Notes: a model not told the origin generated them from the sequence alone. Positions 1 to 8,311 are shown, counted from the stretch's first letter. The stretch is 64,000 nucleotides of DNA from Lachnospiraceae bacterium (GCA_021770785.1 JAETQH010000032.1:1-64000), one strand, 5' to 3'. Numbers and translations are program-made.

Positions 1-112
1 GTGGTTTGGAACCTCCACCTGTATAGCGGTTCCGGCGGGCCCTCCGCCATCATCTGTACAGCATAGCTGTCTTCAAGTAGCTACGCTACTTGGACTCGCC
101 TTCGTGGCGCAC
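1..112 (-). mobile_element. 5' end of a second group II intron (partial)
   Basis: On the minus strand, after the codons for the YADD motif of the host intron's reverse transcriptase, the sequence switches to GTGCGCCACGAAGG, matching the GTGYG start of bacterial group II introns. It is followed by short stem-loops (for example AAGTAGC-GTA-GCTACTT), as expected of domain I. The reading frame of the disrupted reverse transcriptase runs into it and stops after ten unrelated residues. The rest of this intron lies beyond the left edge, so type and completeness cannot be judged. A plain truncation by other DNA is the alternative. Confidence 0.55.
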
Positions 113-548
113 CGTCGTCGGCGTACCTTACGAATCTGTGTCCCCTGCGTTCCAATTCTTTATCCAGCTCATTCAGCATCACATTTCCACACAATGGACT
201 TAACGGTCCGCCTTGCGGTACACCTTCTTCCGTTTTCTCGATAAATCCGTTCTGCAATACTCCTGCATTCAGGTATTTGTGTATCAGCGATACCACACGT
301 CCATCTTTTATTGTCCGTGACAGTACCTCTACTAATTTGCTGTGGTTTACCGTATCAAAGAACTTCTCTAAATCCATACTCACCACATACACATACCCTT
401 CGTCTACATTCTTCTTGCATGCTTTTAATGCATCGTGCTGACTTCTTCCCGGTCTGAACCCATAGCTATTCTCTGAAAACTGCGGTTCAAACAGTGGCGT
501 TAATTCTTGGGCGATCGCCTGTTGTATCAAGCGGTCTACGACTGTGGG
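113..548 (-). pseudogene. Group II intron reverse transcriptase/maturase, palm fragment
   Basis: This is the distal part of the reverse transcriptase of the interrupted intron. It reads from the PTVVDRLIQQAIAQ segment through the FRPGRSQHDA fingers motif, the VSMDLEKFFDTVNH catalytic aspartate motif, VPQGGPLSP, and ends exactly at FVRYADD. It continues, after removal of the transposon, the N-terminal part at 4026-4410, with the shared codons GGA-ATA-CCC at the join. The thumb, maturase (domain X) and endonuclease parts are missing because the frame is cut at the YADD codons. The protein is not functional in this state. Confidence 0.85.
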
Positions 549-577
549 TATTCTGTCATTCAGCAAATTATTTGGAG
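549..577. repeat. Transposon left terminal repeat with target duplication
   Basis: Bases 549-553 (TATTC) are the target duplication and the element starts at 554 with TGTCATTCAGCA. A second TTATTTGGAG copy follows at 592-601. A hairpin with GAGCCA/TGGCTC arms lies at 664-693, between this end and the end of the ATPase gene, and may be its terminator. Confidence 0.8.
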
Positions 578-703
578 GCGTCTTCGTCAGTTTATTTGGA
601 GACAAATTCAGGTTCTAATAGTGTGATGGGCATATTAAATTGCTGTTGTCCGGCAAAATAATTGAGCCACACACATAGACCTGTGTATGGCTCTGTAGGG
701 GTG

Positions 704-1510
704 TTATCCCAGTTGATTATCTTCAACTGCTTTTCTTACAGTATCGGCATCTATGATGTCCTGGTTCTGGCTGGCACCGATCATCAGGCTGCGGCTGCAG
801 ATCTTGTTGATCATACGGGGGGTCCCGTTGGCCGCATTCAGGACAGCTTCCACTGCATTAGAGTCAAATACTGTCTGACGGCTTCCGGCTCCCTCCAGTT
901 TTCGGGTGATATACCTGCGTCCTTCTTCTTTGGTAATGCCTCCCATGTGGTAATTCATAACGATCCTCTGGCGCAGGGATTCATGGGTGCTTTGGTTAAG
1001 GGTGGTGTTCAGCCGTGGCTGTCCCACCAGCAGTATCACCGCAAGATCCCTGGAATCCATTTCAAAGTTGAACATGATCTGAAGATCAGACAATACTTTA
1101 TGGCTGAGCATGTCTGCCTCATCGACCACGATCACGGGAGCGACACGTTTTTCCAGGGCATACCGTTTAACCTCACGCTGTATGTCATCAAAAAGTTCAT
1201 TTTTCCGGAAATGGGGTTCAGCCCCCAGCCCGGATGCGATCTAGCGGTAGAAATCCATGACTGTCAGGGAAGAGAGGCTGCTGTAGAAAACTTTGAACAG
1301 GGACGGGTTCAGTGAAGCTGCCCAGGTCCTTGCGGCGGTAGTCTTTCCTCGTCCGGGTTCCCCGGTCAGTACGCCAAACCCTCGTGTATCCCTGAGGTAG
1401 GACAGACGGGTCCTTACTTCCGATGACTCTGCTGTTTCCAATAAGATATCTTTGGAGTTTTTAATAAACGGATTGAATTCCATTCCGTATCTGGCAGTAT
1501 AGTCGGGCAT
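704..1510 (-). pseudogene. Transposon AAA ATPase (TniB/ExeA-like) with internal amber stop
   Basis: This would be the ATP-dependent target-selection or activation partner of the DDE transposase. The first 89 codons (1510 to 1244) include a Walker A motif GEPGRGKTTAA near residue 50. An in-frame TAG at 1241-1243 interrupts after DFYR. The same frame then continues as IASGLGAEPHFRKNELFDDI and through a Walker B (VIVVDEADML) to a normal end at 704. In relatives the stop position is typically Gln, so a CAG-to-TAG change is likely. The start overlaps the stop of the transposase gene at base 1510. Restart at the GTG before the Walker B motif would give a fragment lacking the P-loop. Confidence 0.8.
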
Positions 1511-2754
1511 TATTTTTCACCTCCATCACTCAGGCGGACGCGTTCGCGCTTTATAACGGCATTGTCCTGTTTGTTCAGGAGACGGATGGGCGTCAGTTCC
1601 CCGGACGGCTCCACGACAAAGACTTTTTCCATATCTGGTGAATAGCGCAGGCGGACCCGCTGCTTTGCGTAACGGTAATGGACTTCATATTCGGTCTTGT
1701 TTATGACAATGACATTATCAGCAGAAACCCGGCGTTCTGTTTCCAGAAGGAAATCTTTTTCGATCTGGTCCTCAGGGAGCCTGCGGAACCGCTCCGGTTC
1801 TGAAAAATAGCGTTCCTGCGGGGTCTTCCCGCCCAGGGATGAGTGGGGCGTCTGGTTGTAGCGGGAAACATATCCGGCAAAATCCCTGCGCAGATCTTCC
1901 AGGGAATGGAAGTTCCTCATATCCAGGGAGGCAAGATACTGGAGCCGTACCGTAAGGAACCATCTCTCGATCTTTGATTTTCCGGTAGGGGTAAAGGGTT
2001 CACAATAATGGACAGAAGAACCGATGCGGGCAGCAAGAAGCTCCATCTGGTTATTCCGGTAGCTGGATCCGTTGTCGAACGTAAAAAGTCCTGGACGGCC
2101 AAACTTTGATACGGCTGACCGGATAACTGTCATGAGATTCTCAAAACTGTCATTAAAAAACAGATCTGCAGCAACGATAAAACGGCTGGCATCGTCAATG
2201 AGTGCGATAAAATAGACACGTTTTTTGCCTTCACTGTCCGTAAGCCAGGGGCCGTACATGGTATCCCCGTACCAGACCTCATTGATATGTGCCCGTTCAT
2301 AGCGCCGCATATCTTTGCTGACGGAACTGCCTTTCCGGCTTCTGACCAGACGGACAAACCGTTCCACTGTGGACGTGGAGACCTGGTTGATATGGATGTC
2401 CCCGCTGCACAGTAGTGTGCGGTGGATCTCAGCAGCAGTAATGCGGGGATGTTCTTCCATCAGGAAACGGATCCTGGACTGCAGGTCCTGGTCCAGTTTC
2501 CGGCTGATCCCTTCGTCCTTCCTGCTCTGTGGGAAAAGGGCGTCAAATCCTCCCTTTTTATAAGCGTGGTGCCATTTTTCAATCGTAGAGGCACCAATGG
2601 TCACTGTTTTTCCATCTGGGTCCGTATAGGTCCTTTCAGCAGCACGGCGGAAGAATTCCTTGTTGCTTATGGACGGGTCGCTGGTCCCGGTCTCCAGTGG
2701 TGCGATCACACTGTAACGGAAAAGGGCGGTCTTCTGCTTCTGGTCAAAGGTCAT
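1510..2754 (-). CDS. DDE-type integrase/transposase of the transposon
   Basis: The 414-residue protein has an N-terminal helix-turn-helix region and a retroviral-integrase-like (rve) core. The DDE residues are visible in EVWYGDTMYG (about 158), LFTFDNGSSY (about 228) and GKSKIERWF (about 263). A Mu-transposase-type C-terminal beta barrel follows (EYEVHYRYAKQRVRLRYSP). It catalyses strand transfer of the element ends. The gene overlaps the upstream accessory gene by 11 bases and abuts the ATPase gene, so the genes are translationally coupled. It appears intact. It groups with TniA/IS481-like integrases; exact family placement needs a profile search. Confidence 0.88.
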   Translation of the reverse strand: MTFDQKQKTALFRYSVIAPLETGTSDPSISNKEFFRRAAERTYTDPDGKTVTIGASTIEKWHHAYKKGGFDALFPQSRKDEGISRKLDQDLQSRIRFLMEEHPRITAAEIHRTLLCSGDIHINQVSTSTVERFVRLVRSRKGSSVSKDMRRYERAHINEVWYGDTMYGPWLTDSEGKKRVYFIALIDDASRFIVAADLFFNDSFENLMTVIRSAVSKFGRPGLFTFDNGSSYRNNQMELLAARIGSSVHYCEPFTPTGKSKIERWFLTVRLQYLASLDMRNFHSLEDLRRDFAGYVSRYNQTPHSSLGGKTPQERYFSEPERFRRLPEDQIEKDFLLETERRVSADNVIVINKTEYEVHYRYAKQRVRLRYSPDMEKVFVVEPSGELTPIRLLNKQDNAVIKRERVRLSDGGEK

Positions 2755-3205
2755 GGCATGGTACCTCCCTTTCTCTTATGGTGAGCCCTGCAAGAGGGAT
2801 GCCCGGATATCCCCAGAGGAAGTAATCATTCCCATCGTGTTCGATCCGGCTTTTTACCCAGTATGGCCTGCCATGGCTGTCATGGAGCTTTGCCTCGATG
2901 GCCTTTCCGCAGGAAAGAGTATGGATGTCCCCGTCAAAACATCCATATCTTCTGTTTGGGAAAAGTGTCAGCTGGTATTCCCTGGATACAGGGCTGGTAA
3001 GGTAACGGAACTCTGCATGGAGAAGTGTAAGGGACTCCAGCATGTTTCCTGTCTGTTCCCGGAGAAAACGGTCCTGGGCAGGGTCGGCAAGAGGGCGCAC
3101 GGATCCCGGAAGCCCCTCATCCGGATGGGGACATGCTGCTTTCAAAAGGGAAACAGCGGCTTTATCAATGGTGGCAAGTTGTTTGAATACATCGTCAAAT
3201 GTCAT
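2744..3205 (-). CDS. Small accessory protein of the transposon
   Basis: This 153-residue protein begins at the ATG at 3205, preceded by a strong AAGGAGG site 8 bases upstream; a longer frame to 3340 lacks such a site. The C-terminal third has a beta-rich pattern with YGCFDGDIHTLSCGKAIEA and WVKSRIEHDGNDYFLWGYPG, resembling the DUF5348 type of small domain, though this is recalled and not tested. No catalytic motif is seen. Its position between the zinc-finger-like gene and the integrase, and the 11-base overlap with the integrase start, make it a part of the element. Confidence 0.65.
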   Translation of the reverse strand: MTFDDVFKQLATIDKAAVSLLKAACPHPDEGLPGSVRPLADPAQDRFLREQTGNMLESLTLLHAEFRYLTSPVSREYQLTLFPNRRYGCFDGDIHTLSCGKAIEAKLHDSHGRPYWVKSRIEHDGNDYFLWGYPGIPLAGLTIREREVPCHDL

Positions 3206-3266
3206 GGTAGTATCCTCCTTTTCATGGTTTGGGACCATAATAGAAGAATTCCGGTGATATGTCAGG

Positions 3267-3788
3267 TCAGGCTGTGTTGGTATAAGTACAGAGTTTATTT
3301 CGGGTCCGGTGAATCTGCATGAACTGCCTGGAATAAACACGGAGACATGGGGCTGTCAGGTCATCCAGTATGTTAAGAGCAGCTGACAGGAGCCTTTGGC
3401 GCCAGTGCTTTCTGAACTGACGGATGATGTGCTTGATGTTGTTTTCATCGTTCAGGATATTGGTTTCCATTATGGGTCCAGGATCATTGCCTTTTTCCAC
3501 GCGGTCCAGGATCTGCTGCTGGTCATGGAGAGGGATCTGGGAGTAAGGGACAAGAATAGACGGGATGAGGGTATGGGAAACGAGGCATTCTGTACAGAAC
3601 ACACGCTGGACGGAAAGGCGGATAAGAACAGAATTAAATTTAACAGAACGTTTGTAATGGCCGTAACGGATGAGACATCCTTTTTTTCCACAGGTACATT
3701 CGACCATGTGAAGCTGGAGATGGTTTATTGTATGGTCATAAAAATCCTGAGAAAAATCATTGCAGTGTTCAAAGATAACTGTTATCAT
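3267..3788 (-). CDS. Zinc-ribbon-like transposon protein (DUF6431-like)
   Basis: The 173-residue protein is the first gene of the transposon operon. An N-terminal cysteine cluster (CTCGKKGC) and a second pair (FCTEC) about 38 residues later could bind one zinc ion, followed by a predicted helical region (SQIPLHDQQQILDR; IIRQFRKHWRQRLLSAALN). This layout resembles DUF6431 proteins that accompany DDE/ATPase transposons in Clostridia. A DNA-binding role at the element ends is inferred from context, not shown. The C-terminus overlaps the longer, unlikely reading of the next gene but not its chosen start at 3205. Confidence 0.7.
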   Translation of the reverse strand: MITVIFEHCNDFSQDFYDHTINHLQLHMVECTCGKKGCLIRYGHYKRSVKFNSVLIRLSVQRVFCTECLVSHTLIPSILVPYSQIPLHDQQQILDRVEKGNDPGPIMETNILNDENNIKHIIRQFRKHWRQRLLSAALNILDDLTAPCLRVYSRQFMQIHRTRNKLCTYTNTA

Positions 3789-3835
3789 ATACTCGTAAGG
3801 GCACAGGGGAGTTTCACTCCCGGTGCTGTTTGGGG

Positions 3836-3876
3836 AAAGACAGGACGACTTTGGACGGTTGTGGCCTGTCTTTTTT
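3836..3876 (+). terminator. Terminator-like hairpin inside transposon right end
   Basis: AAAGACAGG and CCTGTCTTT form the stem, followed by a T-run on the plus strand. It would stop transcription running leftward-to-rightward out of the element; function is inferred. Confidence 0.5.
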
Positions 3877-3905
3877 CATTGGTACGAGATAATGGTAACA
3901 TAAAA

Positions 3906-3962
3906 GGCTCCGGTATCAAAGAATCTGACGGGATATATGTCACTTTATTTGATGCCGGAGCC
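3906..3962. repeat. 15-bp inverted repeat near transposon right end
   Basis: GGCTCCGGTATCAAA at 3906 and TTTGATGCCGGAGCC ending at 3962 match as an inverted repeat with a single mismatch, 27 bases apart. It lies between the first transposon gene and the terminal repeat and may be a transposase or regulator site. Confidence 0.6.
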
Positions 3963-4000
3963 TTATTGAATTTGACGTGAATAGAATGATTTTGGGAGTA

Positions 4001-4025
4001 AATAAAATGCTGAATAACACTATTC
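4001..4025. repeat. Transposon right terminal repeat with target duplication
   Basis: The element ends at 4020 (read inward on the minus strand as GTGTTATTCAGCATTTTATT) and is followed by the TATTC duplication at 4021-4025. It pairs with the left end at 554. Confidence 0.8.
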
Positions 4026-4410
4026 CTAATTTCCTGACCTTGCCTTTTTCTTCCTTGGGTATTTCTACCCTCCGGACTGGGTTGGGCTTATATTTCCCTT
4101 CCCGTATCTTCTGGATGATTTCGCTCTGGTTTTCTTTCAGGTAGGGCAGAAGTCCATCCACCTGCATTCCGTCAATTCCGCCTTTGCCTTTGTTTGATTT
4201 CACCTTCTTGTAAGCCTTGTTTAAGTTGTCTTTCCGTAAAATCAATTCCAGTAGATCGCCCGTCCAAAAGTCCGTGATGATGTCGTTGTTTTCAGTAATC
4301 CGCTGATAGACGGACACTTCTGCATACTCTTTCTGTTCCGCAGATACCATTTGCAGATAATCTTCCCTATGAAGTTGTCTGTCCTTAAACCCATCTTTGG
4401 TTACATTCAT
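4026..4410 (-). pseudogene. Group II intron reverse transcriptase, N-terminal fragment
   Basis: This is the start of the maturase of the IIC-like intron, beginning at an ATG with GGAGATG upstream. It reads RDNLNKAYKKVKSNKGKGGIDG (RT0/RT1 region) and PNPVRRVEIPKEEKGK, ending at VRKLGI where the transposon interrupts the codon run. Beyond the insertion the frame reads 18 or so unrelated residues of transposon end. The rest of the protein is at 113-548. Together they give about 270 residues of a normally ~420-residue-plus enzyme. Confidence 0.85.
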
Positions 4411-4814
4411 TTACTCACATCTCCTAAAGTTCAGTCCTTCCCATGGTATTTGCAACCACCATGGTACTATGACCTCTGCTGACTTCTCGTGATAAATCTT
4501 GTTTCAACCGTTCCCGCAAATGTTTTATTACATTGGACGCGTCCACGAGACCTCCCCGGGTACTCACACGCTCTTTCCCTCTTATACTCACTCCATAACT
4601 ACTAAATACAGTTCCGTGCAGTTATCGGACTTTGGTTTGTCTGGCAACCTCATCCCTGTATTTAGCCTCAAATGTAGCAAGCCAGAGTTTTGCCTAATCC
4701 TTTCTTCAGATTCCACCTTACGATGGACACCCTTGGCTTCGGCTGTATCCTTCCCACTGCCGGGCGGATTGGGGACTTTCACCCGTTAGAACGTGTGCCC
4801 ACCGGGCACACCAG

Positions 4815-4846
4815 AAAGGCCGCCCGGAATTTTCCGGACGGCCTTT
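4815..4846 (-). terminator. Intrinsic terminator used as group IIC intron target
   Basis: AAAGGCCGCCCGG and its partner CCGGACGGCCTTT form a 13-bp-class stem with an AATTTT loop. On the minus strand it follows the decayed transposase at 4917-5171 and ends four bases before the intron's first base at 4811. Its T-tract has been displaced by the intron. Confidence 0.8.
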
Positions 4847-4916
4847 CCCCGCCTTCTGTTTTAAATTGTCTGTTCTTCCCGTACACTTCGACTAAGGAAC
4901 TGTTAAAAATCTACTT

Positions 4917-5171
4917 TTAAATTTGAGGCTTAATAACATAGTTCCATTTTCCGAGTGTTTCACAGGGGAAAATGTTGATTTTCGCTAATTCATCATCAGA
5001 TATTTTATGGCCAGTTTCATATATTTTCTCATCAAGCTGGCAACTTATGGTCGGTCCTTTTTCCGTTGTTGTATTTGATATTAAACTAATTACTGTCTCA
5101 ATATCAACCAAAGGCTGCCCCTGCCAGTTCTTTGAAATATACCATAACCAGGCCTTTTCATGAATAATCAA
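4917..5171 (-). pseudogene. ISAzo13-family transposase, C-terminal remnant
   Basis: The 84-residue frame matches the tail of ISAzo13-type transposases as recalled: an aromatic-rich start (WYISKNWQGQPLVDIETVI), SLISNTTTEKG, then ISDDELAKINI and a terminal WNYVIKP. Normal proteins of this family are about 400 residues, so some four fifths are missing and no DDE residues remain. The sequence just upstream (5172-5260) is AT-rich and non-coding. The remnant explains the terminator at 4815-4846. Confidence 0.65.
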
Positions 5172-5302
5172 AAAAATCTTTTCGTATTTTTATACTAAGT
5201 GTATTACACTTTCTTCATCTAATGATAACACATGCTTAATAAGTGTGCAACTTTTAATTAGAATAAGTGTATAGACAGCAAATGCAAAGGTGGTACTGTT
5301 TT

Positions 5303-5677
5303 ATGGATAAGAAGGAAAAAGTGAAAAGGCGGCGGCAACCTAAAGAACTAAATAAACAAATCGGGGAGCGGTGCAGGAAAGCGAGGGAAACCGCAGGATA
5401 TACACAAGAACAACTCGCAGACCTAATCGGCGTTTCCACGCAGTTCCTCTCAGATGCTGAGCGTGGTGTCACCGGTATGTCCGTAAACACGATTGTAAAA
5501 CTTTGTGGCATTTTGAATATCTCCGCTGATTTTCTGCTTCTGGGGGTGGCGGAACCCAATAAAACGGAAAGCCCGTTATCCATCTACACAAGAATGAAAC
5601 GGCTTTCCCCGCAGGAACGGGAACTGGTAGAGGAAGTCACAAACTTAATGATGAAATCTTTTCATCTGCCAAAATAA
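5303..5677 (+). CDS. XRE-family transcriptional regulator
   Basis: The 124-residue protein carries a Cro/C1-type helix-turn-helix at about residues 18-75 (IGERCRKARETAGYTQEQLA...ISADFLLLG) after a short basic arm. I chose the ATG at 5303 because AAAGGTGG lies upstream; an in-frame ATG at 5267 has no site. The C-terminal 45 residues (LSPQERELVEEVTNLMM) form a helix probably used for dimerisation. It is a paralogue of the next gene. Such pairs are usual next to integrated mobile elements, where they control element genes; the target is unknown. Confidence 0.85.
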   Translation: MDKKEKVKRRRQPKELNKQIGERCRKARETAGYTQEQLADLIGVSTQFLSDAERGVTGMSVNTIVKLCGILNISADFLLLGVAEPNKTESPLSIYTRMKRLSPQERELVEEVTNLMMKSFHLPK

Positions 5678-5763
5678 AAAATCCTTCCATACCGCTGCCG
5701 TTCCCCTCCGATACACTATATTTCACCTGCAGACGCGAAAACGACAAGGAGGAACTATAGCGT

Positions 5764-6144
5764 ATGGCTGATAATAAAAAGAAAGCCGGGTGGAGGCGCC
5801 CGGTGAAGGAAGAAAACGTACAGATTGGGAACCGCTGCCGCAAAGCAAGGGATGCGGCAGGATATACCCAAGAGAAGCTGGCTGAGAGCATCGGTAAGAG
5901 GCCGCAGTTTATATCGGATATGGAACGCGGAAAATGCGGAATGTCGCTCTCTACCTTTATGAGGCTTTGTTCTGTGTTGTCCGTATCAGCAGATTACCTG
6001 CTGTTCGGATGGACAGGCGGAGGTTCTTCGCCGCTTTCTATTGACGAACGTATCAGCAAGCTTTCGGAATCGGAAAGGGTTATCGTAAAACAGCAGCTTA
6101 ACCTCATTCTCAGAGCTTTTTTCCTGGATCCTGACAGCGAATAG
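5764..6144 (+). CDS. XRE-family transcriptional regulator (paralogue of the previous gene)
   Basis: The 126-residue protein has the same plan as its neighbour: basic N-terminus, helix-turn-helix (IGNRCRKARDAAGYTQEKLA...VSADYLLFG) and a C-terminal LSESERVIVKQQLNLIL helix. The start is clear, with AAGGAGG 11 bases before the ATG. The recognition helix differs (KRPQFISDMERG against VSTQFLSDAERG), so the two probably bind different sites. The 86-base gap between the genes contains no obvious promoter. Function beyond DNA binding is unknown. Confidence 0.87.
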   Translation: MADNKKKAGWRRPVKEENVQIGNRCRKARDAAGYTQEKLAESIGKRPQFISDMERGKCGMSLSTFMRLCSVLSVSADYLLFGWTGGGSSPLSIDERISKLSESERVIVKQQLNLILRAFFLDPDSE

Positions 6145-6203
6145 TACATAATCTGGAAGAGAAAAACAATCTCATTCTAAATTGGCAGCAGAATCCGGAG
6201 GGT

Positions 6204-7685
6204 AGTGTAAATAAGTTTGTGTTTTTGAAAATAAATAGCTCCTTTTTGGGTAAGAATTAGGATATGCAAATTCTTATCGAAAAGGAGTATTTTTATGCCA
6301 GTAGCAAAGGAGCAAATTTGACAAATTATCTCTGAAAACAACTTAAACAGCGTCACCGATGTCTATGCCCTGCTCCGGGACAGTTTCAAAGACATCCTGC
6401 AGGAACTCATGGAGGCAGAACTGGACGCCACCCTTGGTTATGAGAAAAACCGTAAGGGGGATTTGCAGACGGACAACAAACGCAATGGACATTCCCCCAA
6501 AAATCTCAAGAGCCAGTATGGGGAGTTCCAGATTGATGTGCCCAGGGACCGGAATGGGGAATTTGAGCCAAAACTGATCCCCAAATACCAGCGGGACATC
6601 TCCGGGATTGAAGAAAAAGTCATTTCCCTGTATGCGCGCGGGATGAGCACCAGGGACATCCACGACCAGTTAAACGACCTGTATGGGATTGAACTGTCAG
6701 CAGAAATGGTCAGCAAGATCACAGACAAGATCCTCCCCCAGGTCAAAGAATGGCAGTCCCGCCCATTGAACCCGGTATACCCATTTGTATTCATGGACTG
6801 TATCCATTACAAAGTCCGGGAGGATGGGCGGATCTTAAGCCGTGCAGCCTATGTTGTGCTGGGCGTGACAGCAGAAGGTTACAAAGAGATTCTGAGCATT
6901 ACTGTCGGGGCAAACGAAACCAGCAAGTTCTGGCTGGGAATGCTCAACGACTTGCATAACCGGGGCGTGAAGGATGTGCTGTTCTTCTGCGTGGACGGCC
7001 TGCCAGGGTTTAAAGAGGCCATACAGGCGGTATTCCCCAAAGCAGAGATACAGCGGTGCGTCATCCACATGCTGCGCAATTCATTCAAATATGTCAGTTA
7101 CAAAGACCTGAAGAAATTTGCCTCTGACTTCAAGGCGGTCTACAATGCCCCAAATGAGGCAACAGCACTTTCAGAACTGGAAAACGTGAAAGAGACATGG
7201 GGGAAGAAATACCCATATGCCATCAGCAACTGGGAAAATAATTGGGAAGATGTCAGCTCCTTTTTCCAGTTCCCAGATGACATCCGCCGGATCATGTATA
7301 CCACAAACATCATAGAAGGGCTGAACCGCCAGTACCGGAAAGTGACCAAGACAAAAAGCGTATTTCCAAGTGATACATCTTTGGAAAAGATGCTGTACCT
7401 TGCAAGCCAGAATGTAACAAAGAAATGGACGCAGAGGTACCGGAACTGGGATCAGGTCTTGAACCAGTTAATTATCCTGTATGGGGAACGGCTCACACAG
7501 CACCTGTAAAAAAGACCGGGGTAGCAGTATCTGAAAATCCCTGCCACCCCAGCCTTATTCCATCGGCATTTATATTATTGCCAGAAAATCCCAGCCTTAT
7601 TCCGGAAGCCGGGTGTGGGCAGAGCCCACGAAAAGAGCAGTAATATATAATGCCTGTTTGCCATACAAAAAAATGTATAAACACT
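6204..7685 (+). mobile_element. IS256-family insertion sequence
   Basis: The element surrounds the transposase at 6295-7509. Candidate ends are imperfect inverted repeats: AGTGTAAATAAGTTTGTGTT at 6204 and, read inward from 7685, AGTGTTTATACATTTTTTTG. No clear 8-bp target duplication is visible, so the boundaries are approximate or the copy is old. The 3' non-coding part holds a direct repeat CCCAGCCTTATTCC (about 7549 and 7590). Confidence 0.65.
6295..7509 (+). pseudogene. IS256-family (Mutator-like) transposase, stop at codon 9
   Basis: From the ATG at 6295 (AAAGGAG upstream) the frame reads MPVAKEQI, then TGA at 6319-6321, and resumes as QIISENNLNSVTDVYALLRD without shift. The remaining protein is complete: DDE residues appear in VFMDCIHYKVRE, VDGLPGFKEAI and the TNIIEGLNRQYRK region. 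The next in-frame ATG, at 6409, would remove 38 residues of the N-terminal DNA-binding part, giving 366 residues. CGA (Arg) to TGA is a plausible origin. Catalytic residues are intact, so low-level activity from the later start cannot be excluded. Confidence 0.8.
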
Positions 7686-7996
7686 TTCAAATTGGTTATA
7701 CTATAGATAGAAGAAGTAATTCGACAGCCACAAGAACATAAAAATGACAAAAAATTCTTACATATCTAATTCTTATCAAGAAAGTCTAAAGTTCATAGAC
7801 ACAAGATTTTTTACAGCCTCATCCGGAGTGGGATTTGTTTTATCATCAAAAAACACCATTGACGGCAGTGATTGCTTCCAATGGTGTTTCCTTGTTACCT
7901 TATATTCAATTTGTTTCGCTACAGAGCACTTTATCACTTTCCATCTGCATCGGTCTCATAAATTTATCTATCATATCACTAAGAAACATAAGATTA
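7686..7996. other. Intergenic stretch, AT-rich, no convincing gene
   Basis: Apart from the hairpin at 7851-7889 nothing is recognised. A plus-strand frame at 7744-8004 has no similarity or good ribosome site and is rich in Ser, Phe and His in the way of random AT-rich sequence. Confidence 0.5.
7851..7889 (-). terminator. Intrinsic terminator
   Basis: AAACACCATTG and CAATGGTGTTT form an 11-bp stem; on the minus strand it is followed by a T-run. It lies downstream of the ParM-like remnant and probably ended that operon. Confidence 0.7.
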
Positions 7997-8311
7997 TCAT
8001 CTGATAAACCAATTATTTTTTATCACCTTTTCCTCTAATGCTACTGGCATGGACTTCCGCTCAACAGGCATCCGGTTCTTAAGCAACACCACATCTGTTG
8101 TCTTGCTTCCGATATCCACAATCAGGTAATCCCCTTTCATGCTGACAAACCTTGGGACAATTGCGGAATAGCACTGCGGGAATACAAAAATCCGGCTGAC
8201 TGTCACATCATACCGAATTCCCTTATACTCATATTTCAATGCCTTCTTCTGCTCATAATACTCCAAAGGGGATTTCTTCTCCCTTCCATAATCAGAGAAT
8301 GAAAATATCAC
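7997..8311 (-). pseudogene. ParM/StbA-like plasmid segregation ATPase remnant
   Basis: The frame matches the middle of actin-like segregation ATPases: SDYGREKKSPLEYYEQKKAL, FVFPQCYSAI, and the phosphate-2-type motif YLIVDIGSKTTDVVLLKN. The N-terminal phosphate-1 half and the C-terminal domain are missing; the end (VALEEKVIKNNWFIR) is out of register with the family. A full protein would exceed 300 residues. Such genes reside on plasmids and conjugative elements, so this marks the site of a former element. Confidence 0.7.

Larger units (their letters stand above)
554..4020 (-). mobile_element. Tn5053/Tn7-like DDE-ATPase transposon, 3,467 bp
   Basis: The element is flanked by a 5-bp duplication (TATTC at 549-553 and 4021-4025); removing it plus one copy restores the intron reverse-transcriptase frame. 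Ends are imperfect inverted repeats: left TGTCATTCAGCAAATTATTT, right (reverse) GTGTTATTCAGCATTTTATT. The left end carries two further copies of a TTATTTGGAG motif (568-577, 592-601), as expected for multiple transposase sites. It encodes, on the minus strand, a zinc-finger-like protein, a small accessory protein, a DDE integrase and a TniB/ExeA-like ATPase. The 5-bp duplication and TGT ends fit the TniA/TniB-type superfamily. The ATPase has a stop codon, so this copy is probably immobile by itself. Confidence 0.88.
113..4811 (-). mobile_element. Group II intron (IIC-like), interrupted twice
   Basis: The 5' end is read on the minus strand at 4811 as GTGTGCCCGGTGGGCACAC, followed by a GTGAAAGTCCC stretch typical of group II domain I. 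Some 400 nt of structured RNA precede the reverse transcriptase start at 4410. The 5' exon immediately upstream is an intrinsic terminator hairpin (4815-4846), which is the known insertion preference of group IIC introns. The reverse transcriptase is split by the transposon at 554-4020 and cut again at 112 by another intron. The 3' domains V-VI are not in the window. The intron cannot make its maturase as it stands. Confidence 0.75.

Noticed and set aside
662..1315. 217-codon plus-strand frame
   Set aside because: It is antisense to the transposon ATPase, whose motifs are unmistakable on the minus strand.
2753..3322. 189-codon plus-strand frame
   Set aside because: It is antisense to the accessory transposon gene, which has a strong ribosome site and couples with the integrase.
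7744..8004. 86-codon plus-strand frame
   Set aside because: It has no ribosome site or recognisable family, and a terminator hairpin lies inside it.
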